Positions 7,951 through 16,761 of a stretch of DNA of 39,143 bases are shown here, one piece after another. Origin of the DNA: Bacteroidales bacterium. Its GTDB lineage: Bacteria > Planctomycetota > Planctomycetia > Gemmatales > Gemmataceae. The stretch lies in NCBI GenBank assembly GCA_026931725.1, contig JAIXLE010000085.1, forward strand, positions 1-39,143, given 5' to 3'. The notes under the pieces are model-generated. The model did no database searches and was not told the DNA's origin. It saw only the letters and a program-made list of their open reading frames with translations. Within the stretch, counting starts at the first letter, position 1. Every line of letters starts with the position of its first letter. Position numbers and translations under genes: made by a program.

Positions 7951-10902
7951 TCACCCGACCGCCGGAACATCCTGCACTTGGAGCCAGTTTGGCCCCACCG
8001 CGACATCGACTTTTAAGGGCACGCGTAAGGTCATCGCTTGGCTCATCTCGTCCCGCACCAATGCCGCGACCGAGGCAACCGCATCCGGGGGGCACTCCAG
8101 AACCAATTCGTCGTGTACCGTCAGAAGAATCTTCGCTGGAGATTGCTCCAGATTGAGTCGACGATACACATTCAGCATGGCCTGTTTCATCAGGTCCGCG
8201 GCGGAGCCTTGAATTTCCATGTTGATCGCTTCACGCTCCGCTGTCGCGCGAGCATGATACGTCGAATTGGGGCGAATCCCCTTAGGGTCAAAGCGGCGGC
8301 GGCGGCCCAGGATCGTCGAGACATACCCACTCGTGCGGGCACGGGCCAGCAACGTATCCTGGTACGCCAGAACCTTGTGGAATCGCTGAAAATACAGGTC
8401 GATAAACTCCCCCGCTTCGCGCTTCGGCATCCCGAGTCGGGTGGCGAGGCCGTGGGCACTCATGCCATAAATGACACCGAAATTGACCGTCTTCGCTTGT
8501 CGGCGCTGCTCGGAAGTGACCTCGGCTTCGGGAATTTTGAAGATCTCAGCCGCAACGCTGGCGTGAATGTCTCGGTCTTCCTGGAAGGCGAGAATCAGAT
8601 TGTCATCGGCGCTGAAATGGGCGAGAAACCGCAGTTCCACTTGGGAATAATCCGCGGATATGAGAACCCAATTCTCACGCGGGAGAAATGCCTGGCGGAT
8701 TTGCTTCCCCTGTTCCGTGCGGGCCGGGATGTTTTGGAGGTTCGGCTCCGAGGAACTCAGTCGCCCGGTCGCGGCCACTGTCTGATTGAACGAGGTGTGC
8801 AGTCGCCCGGTGCGGGGGTTGACCAAGGCTGGCAACGCATCGACATACGTTCCTTTGAGCTTGGCCACTTGTCGATGGGCGATCAACTCGCGTGGCAAGG
8901 CATGGCCGAGGGCCGCGAGCCGTTCGAGGGATTCCTGATCGGTGCTGGGTTCGTTCGTGGTTCCGGTGCGTTTCTGTACGGGGAGTCGCATCTCATCGAA
9001 CAAAATTTCTCGCAACTGTTTGGGCGAAGCAAGATTGAACGGTTTCCCCGCGAGGGCATGGGCTGTCGCTTCCAACGTGGAAAGTTGCTGACCCATTTCC
9101 ACGGAAAGTGCCTGGAGGAAAGGAACATCCAGACGGACACCGTTGAATTCCAACTCCGCCAGCACCTCGATCAGTGGGATTTCCAGTGCATCGTAGAGCG
9201 GACGGAGTTCGGCTGTTGCCAAATCCGGTTCGAGCCGTTCGGCGAGCCGGAACGCGGTATCCGCATCCTCGGCTGCGTAATCTTTCACGTTCTCAATGGG
9301 AACCTGGTCGATCGTGACCTGCTGTTTCCCTTTCCCGATGAGTGCGGTGATGGGGGTGTTTTCGTGTTGGAAATACCGCCGAGTCATGTCATCGAGGTTA
9401 TGGGAGCGTTCGCCCGCATGGAGCAGGTAATCGGCCACCATCGGGTCACCGGCCACCCCGGCGAGTCGCACCCCCACGTTCCGCAGGGCCAGCAGATCGT
9501 ACTTGATGTTCTGATTGACCTTGGCGATGGCGGGGTCTTCCAGCAGAGGTTTGAGCGCGGCCAGGGTCGTTTCGGGATCGAGTCGCTTCTCGCCAGCGGG
9601 GCCGCGAACCGGCAAGTAGTACGCTTCCGTGGCCTGCCAGCAGAAGGCATAGCCCACGATGTCACCCCGCAACGGGTCCAGATGCGTCGTTTCCAGATCA
9701 AAAGAGAAACGCTTCTGACACCGTAGTTGTGCCAAGAAAATGGAAAATTTCGGTTCATCGTCGATCAATTGGTAATCCGTCACCCACGCATTCGCCGGAA
9801 CATTCGCGCCGAAGGCGAAATCTTCGGTGTCGGAGGAATCCGCATCGGTTTCGGCATCCGAGAACAGGTTGCGTTCCGAGGATTGTTTCGCCGAGTTCGA
9901 CCGAGGAGTGGGTATCGAAACCGCCGTGTGCGGGGCAACCGCTGGTGTGGTGCTGGTGGATCCGATCAGAGTCAGAAGCGTGTCGTTCTTTTGTCGGCCA
10001 CTTTTGGCGAGCGTCCCGCGGACACGATTGGCGAAGCTGCGGAAATCGAACTCCTGGAACAGTTCTAACAACCGCTGGCCGTCCCAGTCCTGGCGTTTCC
10101 AGGCATCCCAGTCGCAGGTGATCGGTACTTGAGTATCCAGTCGAACCAGTTGCCGACTTTGGGCGAGCGTTCCATCCGCGATGGCCTGGAGCAAGGCTTG
10201 ACGCAGTTTCGGCCCGCCGACATTCTGGGCATTGGCGATCACCCCTTCGAGCGTGTGGTACGTTTGCAGCCACTTGGCGGCTGTCTTCGGCCCACAGCCC
10301 GGTACGCCTTTCACATTATCGACCGAGTCGCCGACGAGTGCTTGAAAATCGACGACCTGGGAAGGCCGCACGCCCCATTCCCGCATGAGGCTCTCCGCGT
10401 CGAACGATTCCCCTTTGCGGAGGTTGCGAATGCGGACGCGATCAGACAGCAACTGTCGGCAATCTTTGTCGCTGGTGCAAAGATGAACGGCGAGTCCGCG
10501 GGCGGCCCCGGCCTCGGCGAGTGTGGCCAGCAGGTCATCGGCCTCGAAGCCGGGCATTTTCAGGATGGGAATCCGCATCGCCTCCAGAACCTGCAAGATC
10601 ATCGGCACCTGGATCAGCAGGTCCGGCGGCGGTGGTGGGCGGTGGGCTTTGTATTCTGGGGACAGTTGATTGCGGAAGGTCGGTTCGGGGGTATCGAACG
10701 CGGCGATCAGATAATCGGCACCCTGATCGTACAATTCCATGAGCGATCGTGTGACACCGAAAACCGCGTTGGTCGGCCGGCCATCGGGTGCGGACATGCT
10801 ACCCGCGATGCCGTGAAACATTTGGAAAATCAGCCCGTGAGCATCCAGCAAATAGAGGCTGCCCGTGCCGTTCTCCAGCGGTGATGGCGTGTGATCTGCC
10901 AC
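7951..10902 (-). CDS. polA: DNA polymerase I
   Basis: Three-domain Pol I of about 983 residues. The 5'-nuclease domain begins near residue 15 (SLYLLDAHGLIFQMFHG) and keeps FEADDLLATLAE and TSDKDCRQLL acidic clusters. The 3'-5' proofreading domain keeps its acidic residues: FSFDLETT, NIKYDLLAL and YAAEDADTAFRL. The polymerase domain has motif A (LISADYSQVELRFLAHFS), motif B (RQAKTVNFGVIYGMS) and motif C (LLTVHDELVLECP). The frame is open further upstream, but the nuclease domain starts so close to a GTG at 10902 that I place the start there. A low-complexity linker of about 40 residues separates nuclease and exonuclease domains. Confidence 0.96.
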   Translation of the reverse strand: MADHTPSPLENGTGSLYLLDAHGLIFQMFHGIAGSMSAPDGRPTNAVFGVTRSLMELYDQGADYLIAAFDTPEPTFRNQLSPEYKAHRPPPPPDLLIQVPMILQVLEAMRIPILKMPGFEADDLLATLAEAGAARGLAVHLCTSDKDCRQLLSDRVRIRNLRKGESFDAESLMREWGVRPSQVVDFQALVGDSVDNVKGVPGCGPKTAAKWLQTYHTLEGVIANAQNVGGPKLRQALLQAIADGTLAQSRQLVRLDTQVPITCDWDAWKRQDWDGQRLLELFQEFDFRSFANRVRGTLAKSGRQKNDTLLTLIGSTSTTPAVAPHTAVSIPTPRSNSAKQSSERNLFSDAETDADSSDTEDFAFGANVPANAWVTDYQLIDDEPKFSIFLAQLRCQKRFSFDLETTHLDPLRGDIVGYAFCWQATEAYYLPVRGPAGEKRLDPETTLAALKPLLEDPAIAKVNQNIKYDLLALRNVGVRLAGVAGDPMVADYLLHAGERSHNLDDMTRRYFQHENTPITALIGKGKQQVTIDQVPIENVKDYAAEDADTAFRLAERLEPDLATAELRPLYDALEIPLIEVLAELEFNGVRLDVPFLQALSVEMGQQLSTLEATAHALAGKPFNLASPKQLREILFDEMRLPVQKRTGTTNEPSTDQESLERLAALGHALPRELIAHRQVAKLKGTYVDALPALVNPRTGRLHTSFNQTVAATGRLSSSEPNLQNIPARTEQGKQIRQAFLPRENWVLISADYSQVELRFLAHFSADDNLILAFQEDRDIHASVAAEIFKIPEAEVTSEQRRQAKTVNFGVIYGMSAHGLATRLGMPKREAGEFIDLYFQRFHKVLAYQDTLLARARTSGYVSTILGRRRRFDPKGIRPNSTYHARATAEREAINMEIQGSAADLMKQAMLNVYRRLNLEQSPAKILLTVHDELVLECPPDAVASVAALVRDEMSQAMTLRVPLKVDVAVGPNWLQVQDVPAVG

Positions 10903-11263
10903 GCGAGAAACTTTCTCAAAGAGTGTACTTTCGCACACGGAACGGTGGTGGGCGATGGGGCCAATTCCCGAGGCTACCGCGGCCTGCTGGGGCTGATCGC
11001 ATCCGATCCGAGTTCCTGGCCGCGTGTGAGAGGAGAGGAGGGAGAGTGGCCCGCTCCAGCTCGGCACGTTCTCCCACAGGGGGAGAAAGGAATGTCACGA
11101 ACAATCGAATCAGAACTCGTGATTTGGCGAATCCAATCGGGATAACGGAAGATTATGAGTTTTTCCTACTGTACACAGCGCAAACACACGGTGTCAAGGT
11201 CCACTCTCCATCCCCTGTCATCTGCAACACCGTTATCAGAATCATTCCGGGTGTCATCCGGCA
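10903..11263. other. Intergenic stretch upstream of polA, no gene seen
   Basis: About 360 bases between the polA start and the end of the DUF1653-cupin gene, both on the - strand. It presumably holds the polA promoter. Short open frames are present but have no recognisable product or ribosome site. The stretch near 11030-11090 is purine-rich (repeated GAGAGGAG-like words). Confidence 0.6.
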
Positions 11264-11914
11264 TCAGTCGCTGACGGGATGGCCCAGGGGGTGCCCCAAT
11301 TGTGCAGAGAGTGGCTCGCCGCGGGATTCGATTTCCCGTGATTCCGCGGGGAAACGGTATCGCACTCCCAGCCAGATCGTGGGTTCATCCGGGGTGGTCC
11401 AGGCGACCCGGTGCTTCTGAAACGCGGGAATGTTGACATAGTCTCCTGGTCGCATTTCCAGAGTGTGATGTTCCCACTCCAACCGGGCGGCACCCTGCAA
11501 CACGATGACCCATTCCTGTTGCGGTTGCTCGTACCAGAAACCCGGCGGGGAACAGTGGCCGTGGGAGATTATCCGTTCGATCCGTACATCCGCCGCCTGG
11601 ATCAGCGTTTGAACGACCTCTTGGGGGAGCGGAGCGGGCAAAGTCTCAAAAATATTCTCCACGCGGGTGAGGGGATCGCTGGCGGCTGGGATCGGCTGAA
11701 ATCGGGGCACGGCTTGGCCATTCACTTGGACTTGCTCCGTGAACATCGCTTGCGGCCGCACCCATAAGCCCTGTTCCCCATACTCGGGGCGATACACGAC
11801 CAGTTCTTCCTGGGTTTCGCTGTGCCGGGCTGTCCCCAGGACGGTGTAAGTGTTGCCTTTGTAATGCCGATAACGGCCCACGGGAACCGAACCGGGAAGA
11901 TTCAGAGTGTCCAT
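11264..11914 (-). CDS. DUF1653 domain fused to a C-terminal cupin
   Basis: About 216 residues. The N-terminal third is a DUF1653 domain (GRYRHYKGNTYTVLGTARHS, then LVVYRPEYGEQGLWVRP and AMF), a small fold of unknown function usually found alone. The C-terminal half is a cupin beta-barrel with the metal-binding pattern HGHCSPPGFWYEQPQQEWV, then LEMRPGDYVNIPAFQKHRV, as in cupin_2 proteins. The first motif has H-x-H and a downstream E, the second has G-D and H, so metal binding is likely. Start uncertain: ATG 11914 lies 13 residues before the first conserved position; a GTG at 11986 is also in frame. The substrate is unknown. Confidence 0.75.
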   Translation of the reverse strand: MDTLNLPGSVPVGRYRHYKGNTYTVLGTARHSETQEELVVYRPEYGEQGLWVRPQAMFTEQVQVNGQAVPRFQPIPAASDPLTRVENIFETLPAPLPQEVVQTLIQAADVRIERIISHGHCSPPGFWYEQPQQEWVIVLQGAARLEWEHHTLEMRPGDYVNIPAFQKHRVAWTTPDEPTIWLGVRYRFPAESREIESRGEPLSAQLGHPLGHPVSD

Positions 11915-12217
11915 TTGAACAGGTTTCTGTTGGGGGATCGCCCACGCCGAGGCGGAATCCCGCAGAATCGGAAAAATTTTCGCCACCCGGACAATAATAG
12001 TCCCGGTTGGCGCATCGTACTTCCAGATGGGCCGATTCGAGTGTGGGGTTTGGCAGCGTCCTCACACTCGGTCGGCCTTATCTTTTTCCCCAACAAGACC
12101 TTCTCACAATCGTGCCCGGCGACTCCTCCCGGACGTGGGTTTACCCGCTTCCCCAGGATCGTTAGAGTGGGTGAACTCCCCGTTCTGACCACCCTGACCC
12201 CTTCGGAGCGTGTCCTC

Positions 12218-13618
12218 ATGCAAGAAGCCCTGGACTGGCTCGACAAAAACCACGAATCCATCGTCCGCGGACTCGCCGACCTCGTGGCGATTCCCAGCAT
12301 CTCGACCGATGGCAACCATCACGAAGAAATCGAACGCACCGCCGCCCTCACTTGCCAGCAAATGCAAGAAGCCGGTCTGCTCCAGGTCGAGACATTAAAA
12401 GTTGGCAATTCGCACCCCTACGCCTACGGGGAATGGCTCGATGCCCCCGGCAAACCGACACTGTTTCTTTATGCTCATCATGATGTGCAACCCGTCACGC
12501 ATGACCACCACTGGAAATCGGACCCCTGGACGCTGACCCGCCGGGATGGCCGCCTCTACGGCCGAGGAGCCGCTGATGACAAAGGCGCGATTTCCGCGCT
12601 GCTCGGAGCCATCGCCGCCTATCGGCAGACCACGAACCAACTCCCTTGCAACATCAAGATGGTGGTGGAAGGTGAGGAAGAGATCGGCTCCAAGAACCTG
12701 CTCAAATTCTTTGAAGTCTACAAAGACAAAATTCAGTCGGATGTGATTGTCGTCTGCGACACGGAGAATATCGAAGTCGGCCTTCCCAGCATCACCTACT
12801 CTTTGCGGGGGATTGTGGCGGTGCAGGTGGATGTGAAGTCCGCCGCGATCCCGGTTCACAGCGGCATGGCTGGTGGCGCACTGCCCGATGCGGCTCTGGC
12901 CCTGAACGCCGTGTTAGCCCGCCTCTGCTGGGGGAACGACCAATTACCGATTCCCGGATTCTACAATGCTGTCCGCCCCCTGACCGACAAGGAACGGGCC
13001 GCCTTCCGCAAGCTCCCTTGGAATGCGGAAAAGTTTCGTCAGGAAATCGGCATGGTGTCCTCGGCACGGTTCACCACCGAAACCGGGTTGAACGAATATG
13101 AACAAACTTGGCGACGCCCCGCCGTCACGGTGATTGCTCAGGAGGCGAGCCGCTTGGAGAACGCCTCCAATCAGGTGTTGCCAAGTGCGTCGGCGATTCT
13201 GAGTTGTCGCATCGTGCCGGACCAGAAACCCGCGGAGGTGGTCGAGCAGTTGCGGGCGTTCCTGACGGCCAATGCCCCGTGGGGGGTCGAAGTCCAGGTT
13301 ATGGAACTGGGAGCCCATTGTGACTGGTGGATGACCGACCCGAACGGCCCGGCATTTGAGGCTGCCCTGGCCGCGTTACGGAGTGGGTTTGACCGCGACC
13401 CAGTGGCAATTGGCTGTGGCGGCAGCATCGGTTTTGTCGGCCCGCTGGCGGACTTGTTGGGGGGGGCACCGGCTTTGTTGTTGGGCATCGAAGACCCGGC
13501 CAGCAACGCACATGCCCCGAACGAGAGTTTGCACGAAGGGGATTTTCGGAAGTTGATGGCTTCTCTGGTCCGGTTGTTCGATCATCTGGGCCGGCTGACC
13601 CCGGAGGCGGTAAAATAG
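12218..13618 (+). CDS. M20 family metallo-dipeptidase
   Basis: A 466-residue zinc peptidase of the M20/ArgE/DapE/CNDP type, hydrolysing dipeptides or related amides in the cytosol. Visible: first metal ligand and catalytic Asp in LFLYAHHDVQPV, the bridging Asp in RLYGRGAADDKGAISALLGA, the catalytic and ligand glutamates in MVVEGEEEIGSKNL, a dimerisation lid domain in the middle, and a C-terminal ligand His in ASNAHAPNESLHEGDF. ATG at 12218 has GGAG about 9 bases upstream. It stands alone between a convergent-free gap and the tRNA. Exact substrate is not inferable. Confidence 0.92.
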   Translation: MQEALDWLDKNHESIVRGLADLVAIPSISTDGNHHEEIERTAALTCQQMQEAGLLQVETLKVGNSHPYAYGEWLDAPGKPTLFLYAHHDVQPVTHDHHWKSDPWTLTRRDGRLYGRGAADDKGAISALLGAIAAYRQTTNQLPCNIKMVVEGEEEIGSKNLLKFFEVYKDKIQSDVIVVCDTENIEVGLPSITYSLRGIVAVQVDVKSAAIPVHSGMAGGALPDAALALNAVLARLCWGNDQLPIPGFYNAVRPLTDKERAAFRKLPWNAEKFRQEIGMVSSARFTTETGLNEYEQTWRRPAVTVIAQEASRLENASNQVLPSASAILSCRIVPDQKPAEVVEQLRAFLTANAPWGVEVQVMELGAHCDWWMTDPNGPAFEAALAALRSGFDRDPVAIGCGGSIGFVGPLADLLGGAPALLLGIEDPASNAHAPNESLHEGDFRKLMASLVRLFDHLGRLTPEAVK

Positions 13619-13694
13619 ATGCATCAGAAATCGTGCCCTGAACTCCGCAGAGCGAACTTGCCAATTGTTGCCGGGGCGATAAAGTGATGGTGTT

Positions 13695-13767
13695 GCCGGG
13701 GTAGCTCAGCGGTTAGAGCAATCGCTTCATAAGCGATGGGTCGCCGGTTCAAGTCCGGCCCCCGGTA
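13695..13767 (+). tRNA. tRNA with anticodon CAT (elongator Met, or Ile2 if the C is modified)
   Basis: Folds as a full cloverleaf: acceptor GCCGGGG/CCCCGGT with a terminal G-U pair, D stem GCTC/GAGC, anticodon stem ATCGC/GCGAT with loop TTCATAA, variable GGGTC, T arm GCCGG-TTCAAGT-CCGGC, discriminator A. No encoded CCA. The lack of three G-C pairs in the anticodon stem argues against initiator tRNA. Its 3' half is the attachment site of the element that follows; the element restores the 3' half identically, so the gene stays functional. Confidence 0.95.
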
Positions 13768-13769
13768 TT
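13726..13769 (+). repeat. attL, 44-bp core in the tRNA 3' half
   Basis: The sequence from the anticodon loop (TTCATAAGCG...) to two bases past the discriminator (...CCCGGTATT) is repeated without mismatch at 26941-26984. Flanking bases differ on both sides. This is the classic footprint of tyrosine-recombinase insertion into a tRNA gene. Confidence 0.93.
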
Positions 13770-13937
13770 GCCCGAAAGCCTTATAGCCGAAGCAGTTACG
13801 CTTACCTCTCGATGGTCGGGAGTGCGGCCGGAACCCCCTGAAAGCCGGTAGCACTACCGGGTTTGGGAGGTTGTCTATGCCGCGTGCTCGTAAATCTGTC
13901 CCTTCTTACCGATTGCACAAACCGACCGGACAAGCCG

Positions 13938-13965
13938 TTTGTACCGTCACATTTGTACCGTCACA
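13938..13965 (+). repeat. 14-bp perfect tandem duplication in the integrase gene
   Basis: TTTGTACCGTCACA occurs twice back to back (13938-13951 and 13952-13965). It shifts the integrase frame near residue 25. Deleting one copy restores CTVTGADGRSQDIYLG. Confidence 0.97.
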
Positions 13966-14259
13966 GGAGCGGACGGACGGTCGCAAGATATTTACCTCGG
14001 GAAACACAATTCGGAAGTATCCCGCGAAGCCTATGAGCGTGTGCTTGCCGAGCTGCGAGCGGGGCGACCTGTCGTTCGGGTGCCAATGGGAACCTCGGTT
14101 GCGGAATTGTTGTTTGCTTACCTGCATCATGCCGACAAACGCTACCGTGACCCTGGCACCGGAAAGCCGAACAGCACGCTTATTACTATCCGACGGACAA
14201 TCAAAGTTATTCGAGAGCTTTACGCTCACACCCCAACGCATCAGTTCCTTTCGCCACAA

Positions 14260-14311
14260 ATGGAAGCCGTTCAGGCCGAGCTTGTATGGAAGCCGTTCAG
14301 GCCGAGCTTGT
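14260..14311 (+). repeat. 26-bp perfect tandem duplication in the integrase gene
   Basis: The 26-base unit starting ATGGAAGCCG and ending GAGCTTGT occurs at 14260-14285 and again at 14286-14311. It shifts the frame between the core-binding and catalytic parts of the integrase. Confidence 0.97.
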
Positions 14312-15252
14312 GCGGCTCGGATTGACGCGGAAGGAAGTCAATCGGCGGGTGAAGCTCGCCCGGAAGGTATTCCGCTGGGGCGTGCGGCAAGGTATGGTTC
14401 CGCCAGATGTAGCGGCTGTGCTCGCGGAAGTGGAAATGCTTCGACCTGGGCAGACAACTGCACCCGACCGGCCACCAATTCGCCCAGTTGACCCCGCAGC
14501 CGTTGAATCCACTTTGCCCTACCTGTTGCCGCCTCTCCGCGCTGTAGTTCAATTGTTTCGGTTGACCGGCGCGCGCCCTTCCGAGATTCTGAATGTGCGA
14601 CCTCATGACATCGAGCGGGCCAACGATGTTTGGATTCTGCGCCAGCCGAAACACAAAACCGCCTGGAAGATTGGCCGTGCGCGTGTGGTCTACCTCGGGC
14701 CGGATGCGCAACGCATTCTGACACCGTGGCTCGAAGGTGTCGAACTTGACTCGTTCGTTTTTAGTCCGGTTCGCGCGGTTGAGGAGCAACACCGTTCACG
14801 ATCCGCGAAGCGAACAACTCCGCGTTATCCGTCTCACATGCGGCGGAACACGACAAAGCGAAAAGCAGCCAAACAACGACAACCCGGCAAGTGTTACACT
14901 GGGCACGCGCTCACGGTTGCTGTTCGCCGTGCGTGTGATCGAGCGTTCCCGCCCCCTGAAGAATTGGCGAAACGGCCGGACGAAACCAACAGGCAATGGA
15001 AAGCGCGACTGTCGGCCGATCAACAGATGAAACTCAACCGATGGCAACAGGCGCACCGTTGGACACCATACCAGTTGCGTCATCTTCGTGCGGTTGAGCT
15101 TCGCGTTCGTTACGGATTGGAACACGTTCGGGCGGTTCTCGGTCATACCGCGCTTGCAATGAGCCAGCACTATTCCGAAGAGGCCGACCGCGCACTAGCA
15201 ACGAAAGCGGCCCGCGAACTCGGGTAAGCCCACATCTCAGAACCGCAAATTC

Positions 15253-15289
15253 AATCCCCGTGGCCGTTGCGTGCTACGGGGATTTTTTT
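15253..15289 (+). terminator. Rho-independent terminator after integrase
   Basis: ATCCCCGT (15254-15261) pairs with ACGGGGAT (15276-15283), followed by a run of seven T. It lies 26 bases after the integrase stop, separating integrase from the regulatory genes. Confidence 0.85.
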
Positions 15290-15413
15290 CGGAAATGACA
15301 CCGTTGTCATTTCACATTTCGCCGACATTCCCGGCACGCTCTCCGTGTGGTATGTATTCACATGTTAAGCGCACTGAAGTTCACTCGATATATTTATTTT
15401 ACTCATCGCACGA

Positions 15414-15455
15414 AAAGGCGCGCACCAAAACAATAGTCGGCGGCATCTATCTAGT
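15414..15455 (+). repeat. 42-base motif, copy 1 (partner at 21366)
   Basis: Begins AAAGGCGCGCACCAAA and ends CATCTATC-x-AGT; matches 34 of 42 bases of 21366-21407, same orientation, and both lie in non-coding leaders of the two + strand gene blocks of element X. Conserved ends with a varied middle suggest a protein-binding site or promoter element. Between the integrase terminator and the first HTH gene (about 300 bases) nothing else is recognisable. Confidence 0.6.
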
Positions 15456-15593
15456 TAATCGGAGAAATTGCGTTACTGTTGGGGAAATATCCATGTGTTT
15501 GTACAGTCGCGGTTGTCATTGAAATCGGTGACTTCGATGCGTCTTAGGGCTGTGAAGCCCTGTTCTATTCTGACAGTCAGGGGGGTAAATACG

Positions 15594-15929
15594 ATGATCT
15601 TCAGTGTGCCAGAATTGAGTATGACTGTGGCGGGTTCGGATGAAGCCGACATCCTGCGAGTGCTGGAAGAATATGAATCTGGCGAGCCAGCGTATGGGCT
15701 TGAAGAAGTCGCGTCACTCTTTCCCGGAGTTGGTGCCGGTCAATTGTCCGGCGCAACGGTACGTCGGCTCGCAACGGTCGGCGTGAAGCTCTCGACGGGC
15801 GCAACGATTCGGCTGGCAACATTTCGATGCGGCCGGTTGTGGGTTACGACAAAGCCCGCAATTCGTCGGTTTATCCTGGCTCAAACCCGCGACCGTATCG
15901 CAGCGGGATCGGCTGACATCGCCGAGTAA
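15594..15929 (+). CDS. Small HTH protein, DUF1580-like
   Basis: A 111-residue protein. The middle (LEEVASLFPGVGAGQLSGAT) looks like a helix-turn-helix, and the end (GATIRLATFRCGRLWVTTKP) resembles the short basic wing seen in planctomycete DUF1580 and excisionase-like proteins. ATG at 15594 has a GGGGGG-type site about 8 bases upstream; the frame is open further up but without a site. First gene of the X replication block; likely an excisionase or transcription regulator. Specific role unknown. Confidence 0.55.
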   Translation: MIFSVPELSMTVAGSDEADILRVLEEYESGEPAYGLEEVASLFPGVGAGQLSGATVRRLATVGVKLSTGATIRLATFRCGRLWVTTKPAIRRFILAQTRDRIAAGSADIAE

Positions 15930-15965
15930 TCACGCTTCCCAACCAAACATCTGAGGGGTTCACAT

Positions 15966-16301
15966 ATGGCGAGTGGGATCGGTGAGGCGGGCTGCCGGGT
16001 GCTTGATGAAATCAAAATGCATGGTTCGCTGAAGCCACGAGATGTGGCACGGCGGTTCAATGTCGCAACTGAAACGGTTTGGCGTTGGATGACTCGCGGT
16101 GTCATCTCGAAGGAAGGGCAACGGGTCAAGCTCGGATCGGTCAAGCTCGGATCGGGACTCTTTACGGCGGAACCTGCACTGGCGAGGTTCGCCGAGTCGC
16201 TCGTAAACTCGGACGTAAATACGGAACCCATGCGAAGCCCATCGGCTCATCGTCGAGCGAGTGAATCAGCAGAGCGGCAATTGCAATCACTCGGATGCTA
16301 A
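15966..16301 (+). CDS. HTH protein, excisionase or DUF1580-like, with in-frame duplication
   Basis: A 111-residue protein with a clear HTH at about residues 15-45 (LKPRDVARRFNVATETVWRW), of the MerR/excisionase kind, followed by a beta wing (GQRVKLGS). A 15-bp tandem duplication repeats five residues (VKLGSVKLGSG) inside the wing without breaking the frame. A GAGGGG site precedes the ATG. It sits 36 bases after the other HTH gene. It may direct excision or switch on the replication genes that follow. Confidence 0.6.
   Translation: MASGIGEAGCRVLDEIKMHGSLKPRDVARRFNVATETVWRWMTRGVISKEGQRVKLGSVKLGSGLFTAEPALARFAESLVNSDVNTEPMRSPSAHRRASESAERQLQSLGC
16126..16155 (+). repeat. 15-bp perfect tandem duplication, in frame
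   Basis: TCAAGCTCGGATCGG occurs at 16126-16140 and 16141-16155. It is the third short tandem duplication in the first 2.5 kb of element X and the only one that keeps the frame. Confidence 0.96.
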
Positions 16302-16393
16302 TGACTTCTGAGAAGTAACACGGCCGATAGGCCCATTCAACGGCGCGATGTGATCGGCTTCGAGATGCCGCGCGCCTTTCGGAAACCGTAAAC

Positions 16394-16426
16394 GAGATCG
16401 GCCACCCGTGCAGGGGTGGCCGTCTC
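16394..16426 (+). other. Strong hairpin between HTH gene and downstream operon
   Basis: GGCCACCC (16400-16407) pairs with GGGTGGCC (16414-16421), extended outward by GAGA/TCTC. There is no T-run, so a Rho-dependent or processing hairpin, or a stem in the 5' leader of the next genes, is more likely than a simple terminator. Confidence 0.5.
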
Positions 16427-16455
16427 AAGAATCAGCAGCTTTTCAGGAGCCGTAA

Positions 16456-16761
16456 ATGAATCTTAGCGCCGACCGACAGCGGCAGCAATCCCAGCCGACG
16501 GAAATACCAGATTTATACGCACCCGAGGCGGGCATTGCGGCGAAACCTTGGAGCTTCATTCCCACAAAGCCGGGCAAGGGGGTGGCGAACAAGATCGGCA
16601 CCTATACGCAACAGCTTACCAAATCCCGCAAACCGCGACGGCCGGACGGGGGATTGCCCATTACTCGCAGTGAATTGAAGCGATTCGTGCGCAGGATGCA
16701 AAAACAATCAAACGCTTACCTCATGGCCGAGTTGGTAGACGTGCTCGCAGGTGCTGAGTAA
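16456..16761 (+). CDS. Hypothetical protein upstream of RepA-like ATPase
   Basis: 101 residues, basic, with no domain I recognise. The N-terminal half is Pro/Gln-rich and probably disordered; residues about 75-101 (ELKRFVRRMQKQSNAYLMAE) form an amphipathic helix. CAGGAG precedes the ATG. Its stop overlaps the start of the RepA-like gene by one base (TAATG), so translation is probably coupled and the protein may assist replication initiation. Confidence 0.6.
   Translation: MNLSADRQRQQSQPTEIPDLYAPEAGIAAKPWSFIPTKPGKGVANKIGTYTQQLTKSRKPRRPDGGLPITRSELKRFVRRMQKQSNAYLMAELVDVLAGAE

Larger units (their letters stand above)
13877..15227 (+). pseudogene. Tyrosine integrase of element X, frameshifted by two tandem duplications
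   Basis: Ribosome site GGGAGG precedes the ATG at 13877. The N-terminus YRLHKPTGQAVCTVTG and later IYLGKHNS fit the planctomycete phage integrase N-terminal domain; the C-terminal catalytic domain keeps Arg in LTGARPSEILN, H-x-x-R in YQLRHLRA, LGH and the Tyr in SQHYSEEAD. The frame is broken by a 14-bp duplication at 13938-13965 and a 26-bp duplication at 14260-14311. Removing one copy of each leaves 1311 bases, a clean 436-residue protein, so these two events are the only lesions. A partial product from an ATG at 14286 would hold the catalytic domain but lacks a clear ribosome site. Excision of X probably needs repair of these or another integrase. Confidence 0.9.

Noticed and set aside
8038-9726. 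Long + strand frame opposite polA
   Set aside because: It is the reverse of a clearly conserved polymerase gene in GC-rich DNA; no domain is recognised in its translation.
13695-13767. tRNA read as initiator tRNA-fMet
   Set aside because: The anticodon stem is ATCGC/GCGAT and lacks the three consecutive G-C pairs expected of initiator tRNA.
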